A stretch of DNA of 64,000 nt from Geobacter sp. UBA6151 (GTDB lineage Bacteria; Desulfobacterota; Desulfuromonadia; Geobacterales; Pseudopelobacteraceae), in NCBI GenBank assembly GCA_002423105.1, contig DIUT01000051.1, forward strand, positions 1 through 64,000, given 5' to 3'. Position 1 is the first letter of the stretch; the number at the start of each line of letters is the position of its first letter. Below are positions 42,895 through 52,598 of this stretch, piece by piece. Below the pieces are notes generated by a model. It made no database searches. It had not been told where the DNA came from and was given only the letters and a program-made list of their open reading frames with translations. Both the position numbers and the translations under genes were made by a program.

Positions 42895-45705
42895 ATGTGT
42901 AGTTATGATGTTGATAGTACTGTGGATGAGACCCCTCTTGTGCTCGTGTTAAGCAAAACTGGGCAATGGGAAGACAAGAGCAAAGAGGTTGTCGAATATA
43001 TTTCTGTTCCAGCCAATGGGAAAATAAAGATCCGATACAGGAACAATCCAGAGAAATGGTGGTCATACCCACAGGAACGAGTGCTTCTTCTGAATGCAAC
43101 ATCAACCCTGAATCCCACTGAATTTCAAATCAGGGTCGGCAGACAGCTCTTGGCCAACGTGGAGTCAATAATCAAATACCCTGGTTTTTACGTCGTTACA
43201 AAACGTGATACGCGTAGACTCTATGAAGCCTCCAGGGTTAGCGTAGAACGAAATGTTGCAGTAAACCCTAATTGCAAAACTGCACTGGATTACTTCCGCA
43301 CTGTGGCTGAGTTGGCGAGTCCCAAAAACGACGATGGTCAGCCGATACTGAACGATAATGGCCAACCAATATTGTTAGCACAGTACAAATACCTGTCGCG
43401 GTTAACTGATGCCAGCATCTTAGCAGCCTATCTGACGCCTAGTTCTCTGTTAGCTGAGTTGGATTCACCCAGCCCGTTGATTTACCCGTTCGGAACGAAT
43501 GTCAGCCAGAAGGCCGCTGTCGAGCAGTCTTTCAGGTCGCAGGTAACCGTTGTTCAGGGGCCTCCTGGTACCGGCAAGACGCAGACCATCTTGAACATGG
43601 TGGCCAATGCAATCCGTTTTGGGCAGACAGTCGCTGTTGTGTCAAATAACAACAACGCAATAAAGAACGTCTTCGATAAGCTCGAGGGAAAGGGGCTTGG
43701 CTTCCTGCTGGCCACTCTTGGTAAACAAGACAACAAGAACGCATTTATTGAGGCGCAAAGCGGTGTCTACCCTACTTGGATACCTCAAGCAGCCAGAAAT
43801 AACGAAGAGATATCGCGCCTCAATGCACGTATCGCATCGTTGACCGCCACTTTGGACAGATTAATCCAAGCAAACAACGACCGCGCCATGCTTGCAGCGC
43901 AAATTTCACAGGTACAAACAGAGGCTGAATTTCACCGCAACATAGCAGGATCATTATCGCCACTTGACAGGGAGGCTAGGCTAAATCGCTGGACGGCAAA
44001 TGACGTACTGAAATTATTAATCGAATGTGAGGAGACCAACCCAAACATTAGCTCCGGCCTGTTGGATTGGTTCAGAGACATCTTCCGCTACGGCTTCTCT
44101 GGGCTGAAGGTGCGTCGTCAACTACTCGCAGCAGGGCCGGTAGTATTGCGTAGTCTGTACTACAATAAACATCTAACTGAGCTACAAACTCGACTGGCGA
44201 CCGTTGAGAAGGTGCTATTAGAAAACAACTTCCAATCAGTCCAACAACAAGTTGAAGAATTATCGTGGGAGCTGCTACAGGCAAGCATTGCCGAACGTTT
44301 CCGAGGCAAAAGCAGCAGAAACAAATTCACCGAAGACGACTTGTGGCCCAAATTTGCAGATGTCCTCTACGACTATCCGGTGATATTGAGCACGACTCAT
44401 TCAATCAAAACATCGTTGTCGCCCGACTGCCTGTATGACTTGTTGATCGTTGATGAAGCGTCTCAGGTCGATGTGGCTACTGGGGTACTTGCCTTGTCAT
44501 GTGCCAGGCGTGCTGTCATTGTCGGCGACGAAAAACAACTACCAAATGTCATTGACGACAACTCAAGACAACGAGCCACTGACATATGGACCAAGTATGA
44601 GCTGACTTGCCCGGCCTGGAATTACGCCTGCAACAGCCTTCTCTCGTCCGTGACAGTTCTGTGGCCCCAGGCACCGAACGTGTTGCTCAAGGAACACTAC
44701 CGTTGCCACCCAAAGATCGCTGGCTTTATCAACCGCAAATTTTACGATGACCAGTTGATCATCATGACTGCCGACCAAGGCGAAACCGACGTAATGCAGG
44801 CAGTATTTACAGTTCCAGGCAACCATGCCAGAGGTCTAATCAACCAGCGACAGATTGACGAGATATGTCAAGGGATTTTACCTAAACTGCAGCAGCAAAA
44901 CATGACCGACATTGGCATTATTGCACCATACCGAGCCCAGGTCGCTACCTTGGAAAGCGCCCTGGGTGAGGGAGTCAAAGTGGCCACTGTTCATGGTTTC
45001 CAAGGCGCGGAGAAACAGGCAATCATCATGTCTACGGTAGACAACGAGATCGGTGAGTTCGTTGATAATCCAAAGCTGCTTAACGTAGCCGTGTCGCGGG
45101 CTCAGCGCAGTTTAACCGTGGTTATGGCCGATGGGCAGGACAACTTCACCACCAATTTCGGCGATCTTGTCCGCTATATCCGCTACCAGCAACAACCCGT
45201 GCTACGCTCACAGGTGCGTTCGGTATTTGATTTGCTGTATGCAAGCTATAACGACGCTCGCCGCGAGTTCCTTTACACACGAGAGCGAGGCTCTGTTTGG
45301 GAGTCCGAAAATCTCGCTGAAGCAGTTATCAAAGATGTACTTAACAGCCCCGAATTTGCCCGAATGAGCCTCAGTTGTCTTCGACATGTGCCCCTCGGGT
45401 GGCTTGTCGGAGAAACATCAGGTCTATCGGAACGCGAACGGCAGTTCGTTGCCAACCCCTGGTCCCACGTTGATCTACTCATCTATGACACCATTGGCAA
45501 ACTCCCGTTGGTCGGCATCGAGGTTGATGGCTATGCATTTCATCGGCCCGGTTCCCTCCAGTCAGTGCGCGATCAGATAAAAAACAACGTTTTTCGGTCT
45601 GCAAACTTGCCGTTAGTCAGACTATCAACTACTGGCAGTGGCGAATCGGCCACCATATCAAGCGCACTCCGAAAAGCCGTCAACTCCCCCCAGCAGCCAT
45701 TGTGA
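42895..45705 (+). CDS. SF1 helicase with C-terminal DUF2726-like nuclease domain
   Basis: 936 residues. The N-terminal ~200 are unassigned and include a small duplication (DGQPILN, NGQPIL). Helicase motifs follow: Walker A GPPGTGKT (222-229), Walker B VDEASQVD (about 520), motif III GDEKQLPN, HYRCHPKIAGF, and motifs V/VI VHGFQGAEKQ and NVAVSRAQRS, as in Dna2/Upf1-type SF1 enzymes. The C-terminus has HVDLLIYD (about 857) and GIEVDGYAF (about 874), a DxnExD nuclease pattern close to DUF2726/PD-(D/E)XK. With the SIR2 gene it forms a candidate two-gene defence unit: nucleic-acid sensing or cutting plus NAD depletion. Confidence 0.82.
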   Translation: MCSYDVDSTVDETPLVLVLSKTGQWEDKSKEVVEYISVPANGKIKIRYRNNPEKWWSYPQERVLLLNATSTLNPTEFQIRVGRQLLANVESIIKYPGFYVVTKRDTRRLYEASRVSVERNVAVNPNCKTALDYFRTVAELASPKNDDGQPILNDNGQPILLAQYKYLSRLTDASILAAYLTPSSLLAELDSPSPLIYPFGTNVSQKAAVEQSFRSQVTVVQGPPGTGKTQTILNMVANAIRFGQTVAVVSNNNNAIKNVFDKLEGKGLGFLLATLGKQDNKNAFIEAQSGVYPTWIPQAARNNEEISRLNARIASLTATLDRLIQANNDRAMLAAQISQVQTEAEFHRNIAGSLSPLDREARLNRWTANDVLKLLIECEETNPNISSGLLDWFRDIFRYGFSGLKVRRQLLAAGPVVLRSLYYNKHLTELQTRLATVEKVLLENNFQSVQQQVEELSWELLQASIAERFRGKSSRNKFTEDDLWPKFADVLYDYPVILSTTHSIKTSLSPDCLYDLLIVDEASQVDVATGVLALSCARRAVIVGDEKQLPNVIDDNSRQRATDIWTKYELTCPAWNYACNSLLSSVTVLWPQAPNVLLKEHYRCHPKIAGFINRKFYDDQLIIMTADQGETDVMQAVFTVPGNHARGLINQRQIDEICQGILPKLQQQNMTDIGIIAPYRAQVATLESALGEGVKVATVHGFQGAEKQAIIMSTVDNEIGEFVDNPKLLNVAVSRAQRSLTVVMADGQDNFTTNFGDLVRYIRYQQQPVLRSQVRSVFDLLYASYNDARREFLYTRERGSVWESENLAEAVIKDVLNSPEFARMSLSCLRHVPLGWLVGETSGLSERERQFVANPWSHVDLLIYDTIGKLPLVGIEVDGYAFHRPGSLQSVRDQIKNNVFRSANLPLVRLSTTGSGESATISSALRKAVNSPQQPL

Positions 45706-45800
45706 GAGATGCGCAACGACTTCAGCAATTTAGCACTCACGACTATCAAATTGTGCTGGAGCAGACTGAGGTGCTGTCACAGGAATGGGTAACTGCATAA
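45702..45800 (+). CDS. Short ORF after the helicase, unrecognised
   Basis: 32 codons from a GTG that overlaps the helicase stop (GTGA), reading VRDAQRLQQFSTHDY and ending EWVTA. No family recognised. It could be a small third component, the tail of a decayed gene, or non-coding. The in-frame overlap is its only support. Confidence 0.25.
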   Translation: MRDAQRLQQFSTHDYQIVLEQTEVLSQEWVTA

Positions 45801-45813
45801 TCCGCCATTGCCG

Positions 45814-48513
45814 TCACCCGCAAGCCGCAGTCAAAATAGCCTGCTGCTGCTCATCGTGCAGATGGTGGGAACCCACCGCCGGGCAGCCCTCCGCCTCCCG
45901 CCCGATGTAACGCAGCGGTCCGGTCAGATTCTCCAGCAGTGGCCGCACAAAACGCCACGCCCCCATGTTTTCCGGTTCTTCCTGTACCCAGCAGCATTCA
46001 GCGTCATCCCGGCGATTCAACAGCAGGGTTTGCAACAGATCGCTGCGCAGGGGATAGAGTTGCTCCAGCCGCACCAGGGCGATTCCCGGCAAAGCGTTAG
46101 CGGTTATACGCGCCGACAATTCATGGAATATCTTGCCGCTGCAGAAGATGATCCGCCGCGCCGTTGCCGGATCACCGGTCACCAGCAGTTCATGGAAGCG
46201 GCTTTCACCACTTAGTTCATCAAGATTGCTGACACAGGCCGGATTGCGCAAGAGTGACTTGGGCGTGAACACTACCAGAGGCTTGCGGAACGGTTGCCGT
46301 ACCTGACGGCGCAGCAGGTGGAATATCTGCGCCGGTGTGCTGGGCATTGCAACCAGCAGGTTGTTTTTGGCGCACAGTTGCAGGTAACGTTCGACCCGGG
46401 CGCTGGAATGCTCCGCCCCCTGCCCTTCGTAGCCATGGGGCAGCAGCAGCACCAAGCCGCTGGCCCGGTTCCACTTGGTCTCCCCGGCAGCGATGAACTG
46501 ATCAATGATCACCTGGGCGCCGTTGGCAAAATCACCGAACTGAGCCTCCCAGACGGTCAGCCCCTGCGGGTTTTCCAGCGAATAGCCATATTCAAAGCCC
46601 AAGACGCCGTTTTCCGACAGGCAACTGTCAAAGATGTCAAATACCGCTCCCTGCCGGGTGGCCAACTCGGCCAGCGGAATACAGACCGCCCCGTCCTCCT
46701 GGTTGTACACCGCTGCATGACGATGATTGAAGGTTCCCCGCCGCGCATCCTGACCGGAAATCCTGATACGCGCCTTTTCATCAAGCAGGCTGGCGTAGGC
46801 CAGGGTTTCGGCAGTGCCCCAGTCGATAGCGCTGCCGGACAGAACCGATTCAAGCCGTTTTTTCAGCAGAGCCGCAATTTTAGGGTGGGGAGTCAACGTT
46901 GCGGGAAGCGTCGTTAACTCCCTGGCCAGCTCCTGCAAGCGTTGGGCGGCAATCCCGGTCGGCTCCTCAAAGGGGCGGTACTCCCGTTCGAAGCCGTTCC
47001 AGATATCCTTGAACCCCACCACGCGGGATGGCGGCGCCGCCTCAAGCGCTTGTTCCAGGTCCCGGTTTACGTCAGCAGCCATGGCATCAAGCCGGGCCTG
47101 TTCGACCCCTTCGGCGGCCAGACGCTCGGCATAGATGCGGTTGATGGTCGGGCGCTCAGCAATCCGACGGTACATCACCGGCTGGGTAAAGGCAGGTTCA
47201 TCCCCTTCGTTATGGCCATGCCGCCGGTAACAGATCAGCTCCAGCACCACATCCCGGCGGAACGCCTGACGGTAGGCCAGGGCAAGCCCCATGGCATGCA
47301 CCGCCGCCTCGGGATGTTCGCCATGCACGTGGAAGATGGGGCAGGCCAGCATCTTGGCCACGTCGGTGGAATAGCGGGTGGAACGGGAATCCTTGGGCAG
47401 GGTGGTGAAACCGATCTGGTTGTTGACCACCAGATGCAGGGTACCGCCGGTGTGGCTGGACTCCAGTTGCGACATGTTCAGCACTTCGGCCACCATCCCC
47501 TGGCCGGCAAAGGCGGCATCGCCGTGAATCAGAACCGGCAGCACCTTTGCGGCGCCATCGTTGCCGATCCGGTCCTGTCGGGCGCGGACCTTGCCCTGTA
47601 CCACCGGGTCAACCGCCTCCAGATGACTGGGGTTGGCGGCCAGGGTCAGATGCAGCGTTCCTCCGCCAAACTGCCGGTCAACGGAATACCCTTTGTGGTA
47701 CTTCACATCGCCGTCGCCGATAAAGCCGAAGTCCGGGCTATCCCTGAACTCGGCAAATATCTGCGCATAGGGTTTTCCGAAGATATGAGCCAGCACATTC
47801 AAGCGGCCACGGTGGGACATGCCCAGCACCAGATCGCTGATACCGGAACCGGGACAAGCCTGTGCCAACCCGTCAAGCAACGGAATCAGCGCTTCGCCCC
47901 CCTCCAGAGAAAAGCGCTTCTGGCCCTGGAAACGACGATGCAGGAACGCCTCAAACAGCACAGCACGATTGAGCATTTCCATAATCCTGAACTTGCGTTC
48001 CACTGCAAACGCGGGACGATTCAGGCTTGGCTCCATCCGGTCGATCAGCCATTGCCGCTCACCCGGTTCCTGAATATGCATAAACTCGATCCCGATATCG
48101 CGGCCGTAGGTCTCGCGCATGCTGTGCAGAAATTCACCCAGGGTCGCCTGTTGCAGATGGTGGCGGCCAGTGGTGAAGCGGGTATCCAGATCACGCTCAT
48201 CCAGCCCGAAAGCCGCCAGGTCAAGCAGCGGGTAGGACACCGGGCACGGAGACAGCGGATCGGTACAGGCCAGCAAATGCCCCAGGTCGCGGTAGCGGTA
48301 AATCAGCGACTGCACTCCTGAGTGTTTGAGGGCCATGGCCGGGTTATGACAGCAGGCAGCGACCGTTTCGCCGGTTTCCCGGCCCAGCTGGTAGGCGGCA
48401 AAAAAGCGCTGCCAGTCCGCCGCAAGCTCCTCTCCCCGCAGCCAACGTTCATAGAGTTCCTCGATCATCGCCTCCGGCAGTCCTGCCAGAAATCCCAATA
48501 CATCCTGTCCCAT
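45814..48513 (-). CDS. sucA: 2-oxoglutarate dehydrogenase E1 component
   Basis: 899 residues, slightly shorter than the usual ~930. A ThDP enzyme decarboxylating 2-oxoglutarate: VLGMSHRGRLNVLAHIFGKPY, IHGDAAFAGQGMVAEVL, VVNNQIGFTT, RRHGHNEGDEPAFTQP, and C-terminal GYEGQGAEHSSARVERYLQ. No sucB or lpd follows; the next gene downstream is the end of the defence island, so the normal operon may be broken or the E2/E3 genes lie elsewhere. A G-rich ribosome site precedes the ATG at 48513. Confidence 0.94.
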   Translation of the reverse strand: MGQDVLGFLAGLPEAMIEELYERWLRGEELAADWQRFFAAYQLGRETGETVAACCHNPAMALKHSGVQSLIYRYRDLGHLLACTDPLSPCPVSYPLLDLAAFGLDERDLDTRFTTGRHHLQQATLGEFLHSMRETYGRDIGIEFMHIQEPGERQWLIDRMEPSLNRPAFAVERKFRIMEMLNRAVLFEAFLHRRFQGQKRFSLEGGEALIPLLDGLAQACPGSGISDLVLGMSHRGRLNVLAHIFGKPYAQIFAEFRDSPDFGFIGDGDVKYHKGYSVDRQFGGGTLHLTLAANPSHLEAVDPVVQGKVRARQDRIGNDGAAKVLPVLIHGDAAFAGQGMVAEVLNMSQLESSHTGGTLHLVVNNQIGFTTLPKDSRSTRYSTDVAKMLACPIFHVHGEHPEAAVHAMGLALAYRQAFRRDVVLELICYRRHGHNEGDEPAFTQPVMYRRIAERPTINRIYAERLAAEGVEQARLDAMAADVNRDLEQALEAAPPSRVVGFKDIWNGFEREYRPFEEPTGIAAQRLQELARELTTLPATLTPHPKIAALLKKRLESVLSGSAIDWGTAETLAYASLLDEKARIRISGQDARRGTFNHRHAAVYNQEDGAVCIPLAELATRQGAVFDIFDSCLSENGVLGFEYGYSLENPQGLTVWEAQFGDFANGAQVIIDQFIAAGETKWNRASGLVLLLPHGYEGQGAEHSSARVERYLQLCAKNNLLVAMPSTPAQIFHLLRRQVRQPFRKPLVVFTPKSLLRNPACVSNLDELSGESRFHELLVTGDPATARRIIFCSGKIFHELSARITANALPGIALVRLEQLYPLRSDLLQTLLLNRRDDAECCWVQEEPENMGAWRFVRPLLENLTGPLRYIGREAEGCPAVGSHHLHDEQQQAILTAACG

Positions 48514-48674
48514 GATCCCCCCCCGGAATTGAGTCCGTGCCTGCGGATTGTAGCATCGATTTACCGCTATTCAAGACAAACAGCACTAGGAACCTATTTA
48601 CAGCACACACAGAACCCGTATAGTGAACAAACAAAATGGACAGATTTTTTGTAAATCAATCAAAAGGGACAGCT

Positions 48675-49961
48675 ATGACCAGTCTGTTATATACAACATC
48701 CGTGGCAGCATCACTTGTCCTGCTCTGCCTGATGCCCGCGTTTGCTACGGCAGACCAACTTACCCTGGACGAGTGTCTGGTACTGGCGCGTAATAACAAT
48801 CCGGCGCTTAAGGTTACACGGTCCGATATCCTGATGGCCCGGGAAACGGTGCGTCAGACCGGCGCAAACAGCTATCCCCGGCTCGACATCCAGGGAGGCT
48901 ACACCTCGCAACTTGATGCCCAGGCCATGCAGCTGCTGGGCAGAACCGTTGAAACCCAGCAGCCCAACTACGCCTTTACAGGCATCAGCCTGAATCACAC
49001 CCTCTACGATTTCGGACGACGTGATGCCCGGCAGCAGACAGCCCTCAACAGCGCTGAAGCCGTGGAATTTGAAGCAGAGCACCTGCAACAGGAGATTCTG
49101 TTGCAGGTCATTGAGACCTACTACAGAATTCTGGAAGGGACAAAAAACAGTGCCGCAGCCCGGGAAGAACTGCACAACGTCGAAGAACACCGGCGCATGG
49201 CGCAAGCGCTCTACGAATCCGGAAGCGTGACCCGCAACGATCTGCTACAGGCTGACGTCCGCCTGGCCAACGCCCGCCAGAAACTGCTGGGTATCCGCAA
49301 CAGGGTCAAAAACCTGCAGTTACGGCTGAACTTCCTGACCGGCCTGCCAATCGCCACCGAACACGAGCTGACCGATCCGCCGGAACAGCCGGGTATCGAC
49401 AGCAGCATGCAGGACCTGAACGTCGCCATCGGCAGGCGTGCAGATCTGCAAGCGCTGCGCAAGAACGCGTCCGCCGCTGATCTGACGGCACAGGAAAGCC
49501 GCGCCGCCTTTTATCCCGAACTGTTTGCCCGTCTCTCCCTGGACTACCTGCAGAATGACCGGCTGCGCGAACAGGCCATCTATGCCGCAACTGCCGGTAT
49601 CCGCTTCAATGTTTTTGATGGCTTTGCATCCTCGGCAACGGAACAGAAAGCTCTTGCCGGGCGTTCAAAGGCACAGCAGCAACTCAGTCTGGCCGAAGAG
49701 CAGGCACGCCTGGAGATAGCCCAGGCCGCGAACGACCTGAAGGTGGCCTCTGAACAGATTACCGCCATACAGGAGTCAATCCGTCAGGGACAAGAAAACC
49801 TGCGGATCAACCGGAATCGCTACCAGGAACGGATCGGCACCGCCACTGACGTACTGGACGCCCAAACCCTGTTGACCCAGGCCCGCACCGAGTATTACCG
49901 CGCCGTGTATGACCACCGTATTGCCGCTGCCCGCTTGCGGAAGGCGCTGGGGAACCTTTAA
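48675..49961 (+). CDS. TolC-family outer-membrane efflux protein
   Basis: 428 residues from ATG 48675 (AGGGA site). Signal peptide about 1-26 (ending FATA), then the two OEP repeats of helical hairpins (QLTLDECLVLARNNNPAL, YDFGRRDARQQTALNSAEA, YESGSVTRNDLLQADVRLANAR, YQERIGTATDVLDAQTLL). It forms the trimeric exit duct of tripartite pumps. No membrane-fusion or inner-membrane partner is next to it. It ends at a bidirectional terminator. Confidence 0.92.
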   Translation: MTSLLYTTSVAASLVLLCLMPAFATADQLTLDECLVLARNNNPALKVTRSDILMARETVRQTGANSYPRLDIQGGYTSQLDAQAMQLLGRTVETQQPNYAFTGISLNHTLYDFGRRDARQQTALNSAEAVEFEAEHLQQEILLQVIETYYRILEGTKNSAAAREELHNVEEHRRMAQALYESGSVTRNDLLQADVRLANARQKLLGIRNRVKNLQLRLNFLTGLPIATEHELTDPPEQPGIDSSMQDLNVAIGRRADLQALRKNASAADLTAQESRAAFYPELFARLSLDYLQNDRLREQAIYAATAGIRFNVFDGFASSATEQKALAGRSKAQQQLSLAEEQARLEIAQAANDLKVASEQITAIQESIRQGQENLRINRNRYQERIGTATDVLDAQTLLTQARTEYYRAVYDHRIAAARLRKALGNL

Positions 49962-49976
49962 GAATGAGACCCGCAA

Positions 49977-50007
49977 AAAGGCCCGGCGCTGATTGCGACG
50001 GGCCTTT
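49977..50007. terminator. Bidirectional terminator
   Basis: 9-bp stem AAAGGCCCG / CGGGCCTTT with a 13-base loop, between the convergent TolC-type and GspE-N/CheX genes. Confidence 0.85.
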
Positions 50008-50040
50008 CGTTTTACTGCCAATGGTTACTGCCGGAACCGG

Positions 50041-50913
50041 TCATGCTCCCTTGACAAAAATCGCCATTTCCATGGTTTCACCGTCGCTGACATGGATGGG
50101 AAACACAACCGCCCGGTAGCCATCCGGCACTGGCAAACCGTTGGCCTGCGGCTTGATCGTCACCGGCGGTGCAATTTCAAGCAGCAGCCCGCTTTGAGAC
50201 GCCTTGGCCACCACGTTCCCGCACACGATATTGACAAACTCCATCACGGTGTCTTCAATAATTTCTTCCGGTTCGTTCTCAACATCATCTTCTTTCAACA
50301 CTGCCCTGGCAATGGCCTTGGCAACCCCTTCGGACACAGACAGCAAATAACGGGCAGCCACATCACCACTCAGATCCATGGCAGCGATCAGATGACTTGC
50401 TGAAATTTTAGAAACTTCCTCAAACTTGCCCGGGCGGAATTGGATCCCGATCACCCTGGTAATCATCTTGTAAGTCAGGTCAACCGTAGCTTCCCACAAC
50501 GCCTTATCGGTATTCAGCCATGGCGGCAGATCAACCCGTTCCGCTATGTACTGGGCCTGATCAGCCTTGAACTCATCAAGGTATTGTTCCAGTTTTTCAG
50601 GTGTCAATGCGCCAACCTTGACCAGCGCCTCGCCAATATAGATATGGGTGGCTTTCTGGTGTTCAATAACGTCCTGCAACTGGACAGGTGTCAACATGCC
50701 CAATTCCACCAGCAGGTCGCCCAGCTTCATGTCGCGGCTGTACTGTGCCGCATGGGCGGTCTCAATGTCACGGGTCGTGATCAGCCCCATGGCAACCGCC
50801 ATCTCTCCCAGCTTGAGGTTGGTCCGCTCCTGCAATTCAATGGCGCGGAGTACCGCTTCGCTGGTGACCAGATCATGCTCTATCAGGTATTGTCCAAAAA
50901 ATTTAACGGCCAT
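50041..50913 (-). CDS. GspE-N/MshEN-like protein with CheX-type phosphatase domain
   Basis: 290 residues. The N-terminal ~120 hold repeats of the type II secretion ATPase N-domain style (FFGQYLIEHDLVTSEAVLRAIELQ, KLGDLLVELGMLTPVQL, YIGEALVKVGALTPEKL). The C-terminal ~160 resemble CheX, with the ExxN phosphatase motif in MEFVNIVCGNV. CheX dephosphorylates CheY-like receivers, and a receiver gene lies directly upstream. MshEN-like repeats can bind c-di-GMP; whether these do is uncertain. Confidence 0.78.
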   Translation of the reverse strand: MAVKFFGQYLIEHDLVTSEAVLRAIELQERTNLKLGEMAVAMGLITTRDIETAHAAQYSRDMKLGDLLVELGMLTPVQLQDVIEHQKATHIYIGEALVKVGALTPEKLEQYLDEFKADQAQYIAERVDLPPWLNTDKALWEATVDLTYKMITRVIGIQFRPGKFEEVSKISASHLIAAMDLSGDVAARYLLSVSEGVAKAIARAVLKEDDVENEPEEIIEDTVMEFVNIVCGNVVAKASQSGLLLEIAPPVTIKPQANGLPVPDGYRAVVFPIHVSDGETMEMAIFVKGA

Positions 50914-50945
50914 TGTTTATCTCCGGTAAAAATACTGTTAGCGTT

Positions 50946-51305
50946 TCAGAGCGCCCTTAAGACATTCAGCACCGTATCAGCTTCAAACGGTTTGGAAATC
51001 ACATTCTTTGCACCCAGTTTGAGGGCTTCTGCAAATTTGTCTCCCACGCCGCCAAGGGAGGTAACCATCACCACCTTGACCTCCTTGTCCAGCACCACCA
51101 GACTACGCAGAGCAGTCAGGCCATCCATGCCTGGCATGTTCATGTCCATACAGATGATATCCGGATTTTCTGCATGATTCATCTTGATCGCTTCAGCACC
51201 GTTCTTCGCGTGACCAACACATGAAAAATCGCCGGATTCACTAAGGATTTTTTCAAGCTGACGGGCTACGGAGAGACTATCATCCACCACAAGCACCTTC
51301 TTCAT
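50946..51305 (-). CDS. Single-domain response regulator (CheY-like)
   Basis: 119 residues from MKKVLVVDDSLSVAR. A complete receiver with Asp in ICMDMNMPGMDG and Lys in VISKPFEAD. It is the likely phosphorylated partner of the CheX-type protein encoded 32 bases downstream. A GGGAGGA site lies upstream of ATG 51305. It closely resembles the receiver at 22501-22860. Confidence 0.88.
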   Translation of the reverse strand: MKKVLVVDDSLSVARQLEKILSESGDFSCVGHAKNGAEAIKMNHAENPDIICMDMNMPGMDGLTALRSLVVLDKEVKVVMVTSLGGVGDKFAEALKLGAKNVISKPFEADTVLNVLRAL

Positions 51306-51484
51306 AGACAGCTTTCCTCCCTGAACTGCATGTTTATCAGCCATGGTGCTGATCAATTCCGGCAAACTGTAACGGAAAGCGGATCAAATGTCAAAATTGA
51401 ATCCAGCGGATTTTTCTGCTACTTGATTATCCGGGGTCATGCTACACTTAAATCCAATTTCTTTACAAAGGAGCGATCATAATC

Positions 51485-52498
51485 ATGATCATACAACGCA
51501 TTCTTTTCACAGCCCTGCTGGCAATAGCCGTTGCTGCAACCCAGATTTCCGGCGTATCTGCCGCAGAAAAGAAACCGGCACCCGCCAAATCAGCCGAAAA
51601 GTCCAAGTCGTTGCCGGATCCGGTTGCCAAGGTCAATAACACCCCGATTACAGCAGCAGATTTACGGAAAGCATTCACTGCTTTCAAAAGCTCACCCCAG
51701 GGTGCACAGACTCCGGCGGACAAGGAACGTGACGCGCAACTGTTTCTGCTGAACCAGTTGATTGCCGGCGAGTTGATGTATCAGGTCGCCAGTAAAACCG
51801 AGTTAAAGAACCGTGAGGCACTGGTTGAGGAAAATATCAACAACCTTAAGAAAACCCGCTTTAAAGATGCAGAGGAATTTCAGAAGGCGCTGAAGGATCA
51901 GGGGATGACCGAGAAAGATCTGCGGGAGTTAATCCGACGTAACGTGGTCATCGACACTTACATCGAGAAGATGATCGTTCCCAAACAGACCGTAACCGAA
52001 GTTGAAATCAAGACCTTCTACGAAAAAAACCCGGAGGCATTCACCCAGCCCGAGCAGTTACGAGTCAGCCACATTCTTATCACGCTTGATCCCAAAGCAA
52101 CGGCCGATGAAAAGAAAAAGGCCCGTACCAAGATAGAGGATTTGCTGAAGCAGGCTCGAGCAGGCGTAGATTTTGCCAAACTGGCCCAGGACAACTCCAG
52201 TTGCCCCAGCAGCAAACAGGGAGGAGACCTGGGATACTTCGGAAAAGGCCAGATGGTTAAACCGTTCGAGGATGCAGCCTTTGCCCTGAAGCCAGGGGAA
52301 ATCAGCGCCGTCGTTGAAACCCAGTTTGGTTATCACATCATCAAGGCTGTGGAGAAGAAGGCACCGTCCAAGGTTGCACTTGAGGATGTCAAACCCAAGA
52401 TTGAGGAGTCGCTGAAGCGCAGAAAAGTGGGCGAAGCAGTCAACAAAACCCTTGAAGAAGCCCGCAAGAAGGCCAAAATAGAAGTATTCCTGAAATAA
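51485..52498 (+). CDS. Parvulin-type peptidyl-prolyl cis-trans isomerase
   Basis: 337 residues. Signal peptide about 1-27 (VAATQISGVSA), a Lys/Pro-rich linker, a SurA/PrsA-like N-terminal chaperone part (ADLRKAFTAFK ... ELMYQVASKTEL) and a parvulin domain at about 190-290 (LRVSHILITLDPKA, GGDLGYFGKGQMVKPFEDAAF, TQFGYHIIK). It assists folding of secreted or outer-membrane proteins in the periplasm. An AAAGGAG site precedes the ATG. Confidence 0.93.
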   Translation: MIIQRILFTALLAIAVAATQISGVSAAEKKPAPAKSAEKSKSLPDPVAKVNNTPITAADLRKAFTAFKSSPQGAQTPADKERDAQLFLLNQLIAGELMYQVASKTELKNREALVEENINNLKKTRFKDAEEFQKALKDQGMTEKDLRELIRRNVVIDTYIEKMIVPKQTVTEVEIKTFYEKNPEAFTQPEQLRVSHILITLDPKATADEKKKARTKIEDLLKQARAGVDFAKLAQDNSSCPSSKQGGDLGYFGKGQMVKPFEDAAFALKPGEISAVVETQFGYHIIKAVEKKAPSKVALEDVKPKIEESLKRRKVGEAVNKTLEEARKKAKIEVFLK

Positions 52499-52526
52499 TC
52501 TACCCACAATGCAGTAGCCGCAATCG

Positions 52527-52566
52527 CACAAGGCCGCTTCCTTTTGATTCAGGAAGCGGCCTTGTG
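52527..52566. terminator. Strong bidirectional terminator
   Basis: 16-bp perfect stem (CACAAGGCCGCTTCCT and its complement) with an 8-base loop, between the convergent parvulin and rubrerythrin genes. Confidence 0.9.
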
Positions 52567-52598
52567 TTGATAGGGGTGTTTTTAGATGGTACGCGGCA

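Noticed and set aside
38093..45813. Integrase-bounded genomic island
   Set aside because: No integrase, transposase or attachment-site duplication was found, so insertion by a mobile element cannot be shown; the region is called accessory by gene content only.
46942..48321. 459-codon open frame on the plus strand
   Set aside because: It runs antisense through sucA, whose protein is clearly conserved; the plus-strand product is low-complexity and matches nothing.
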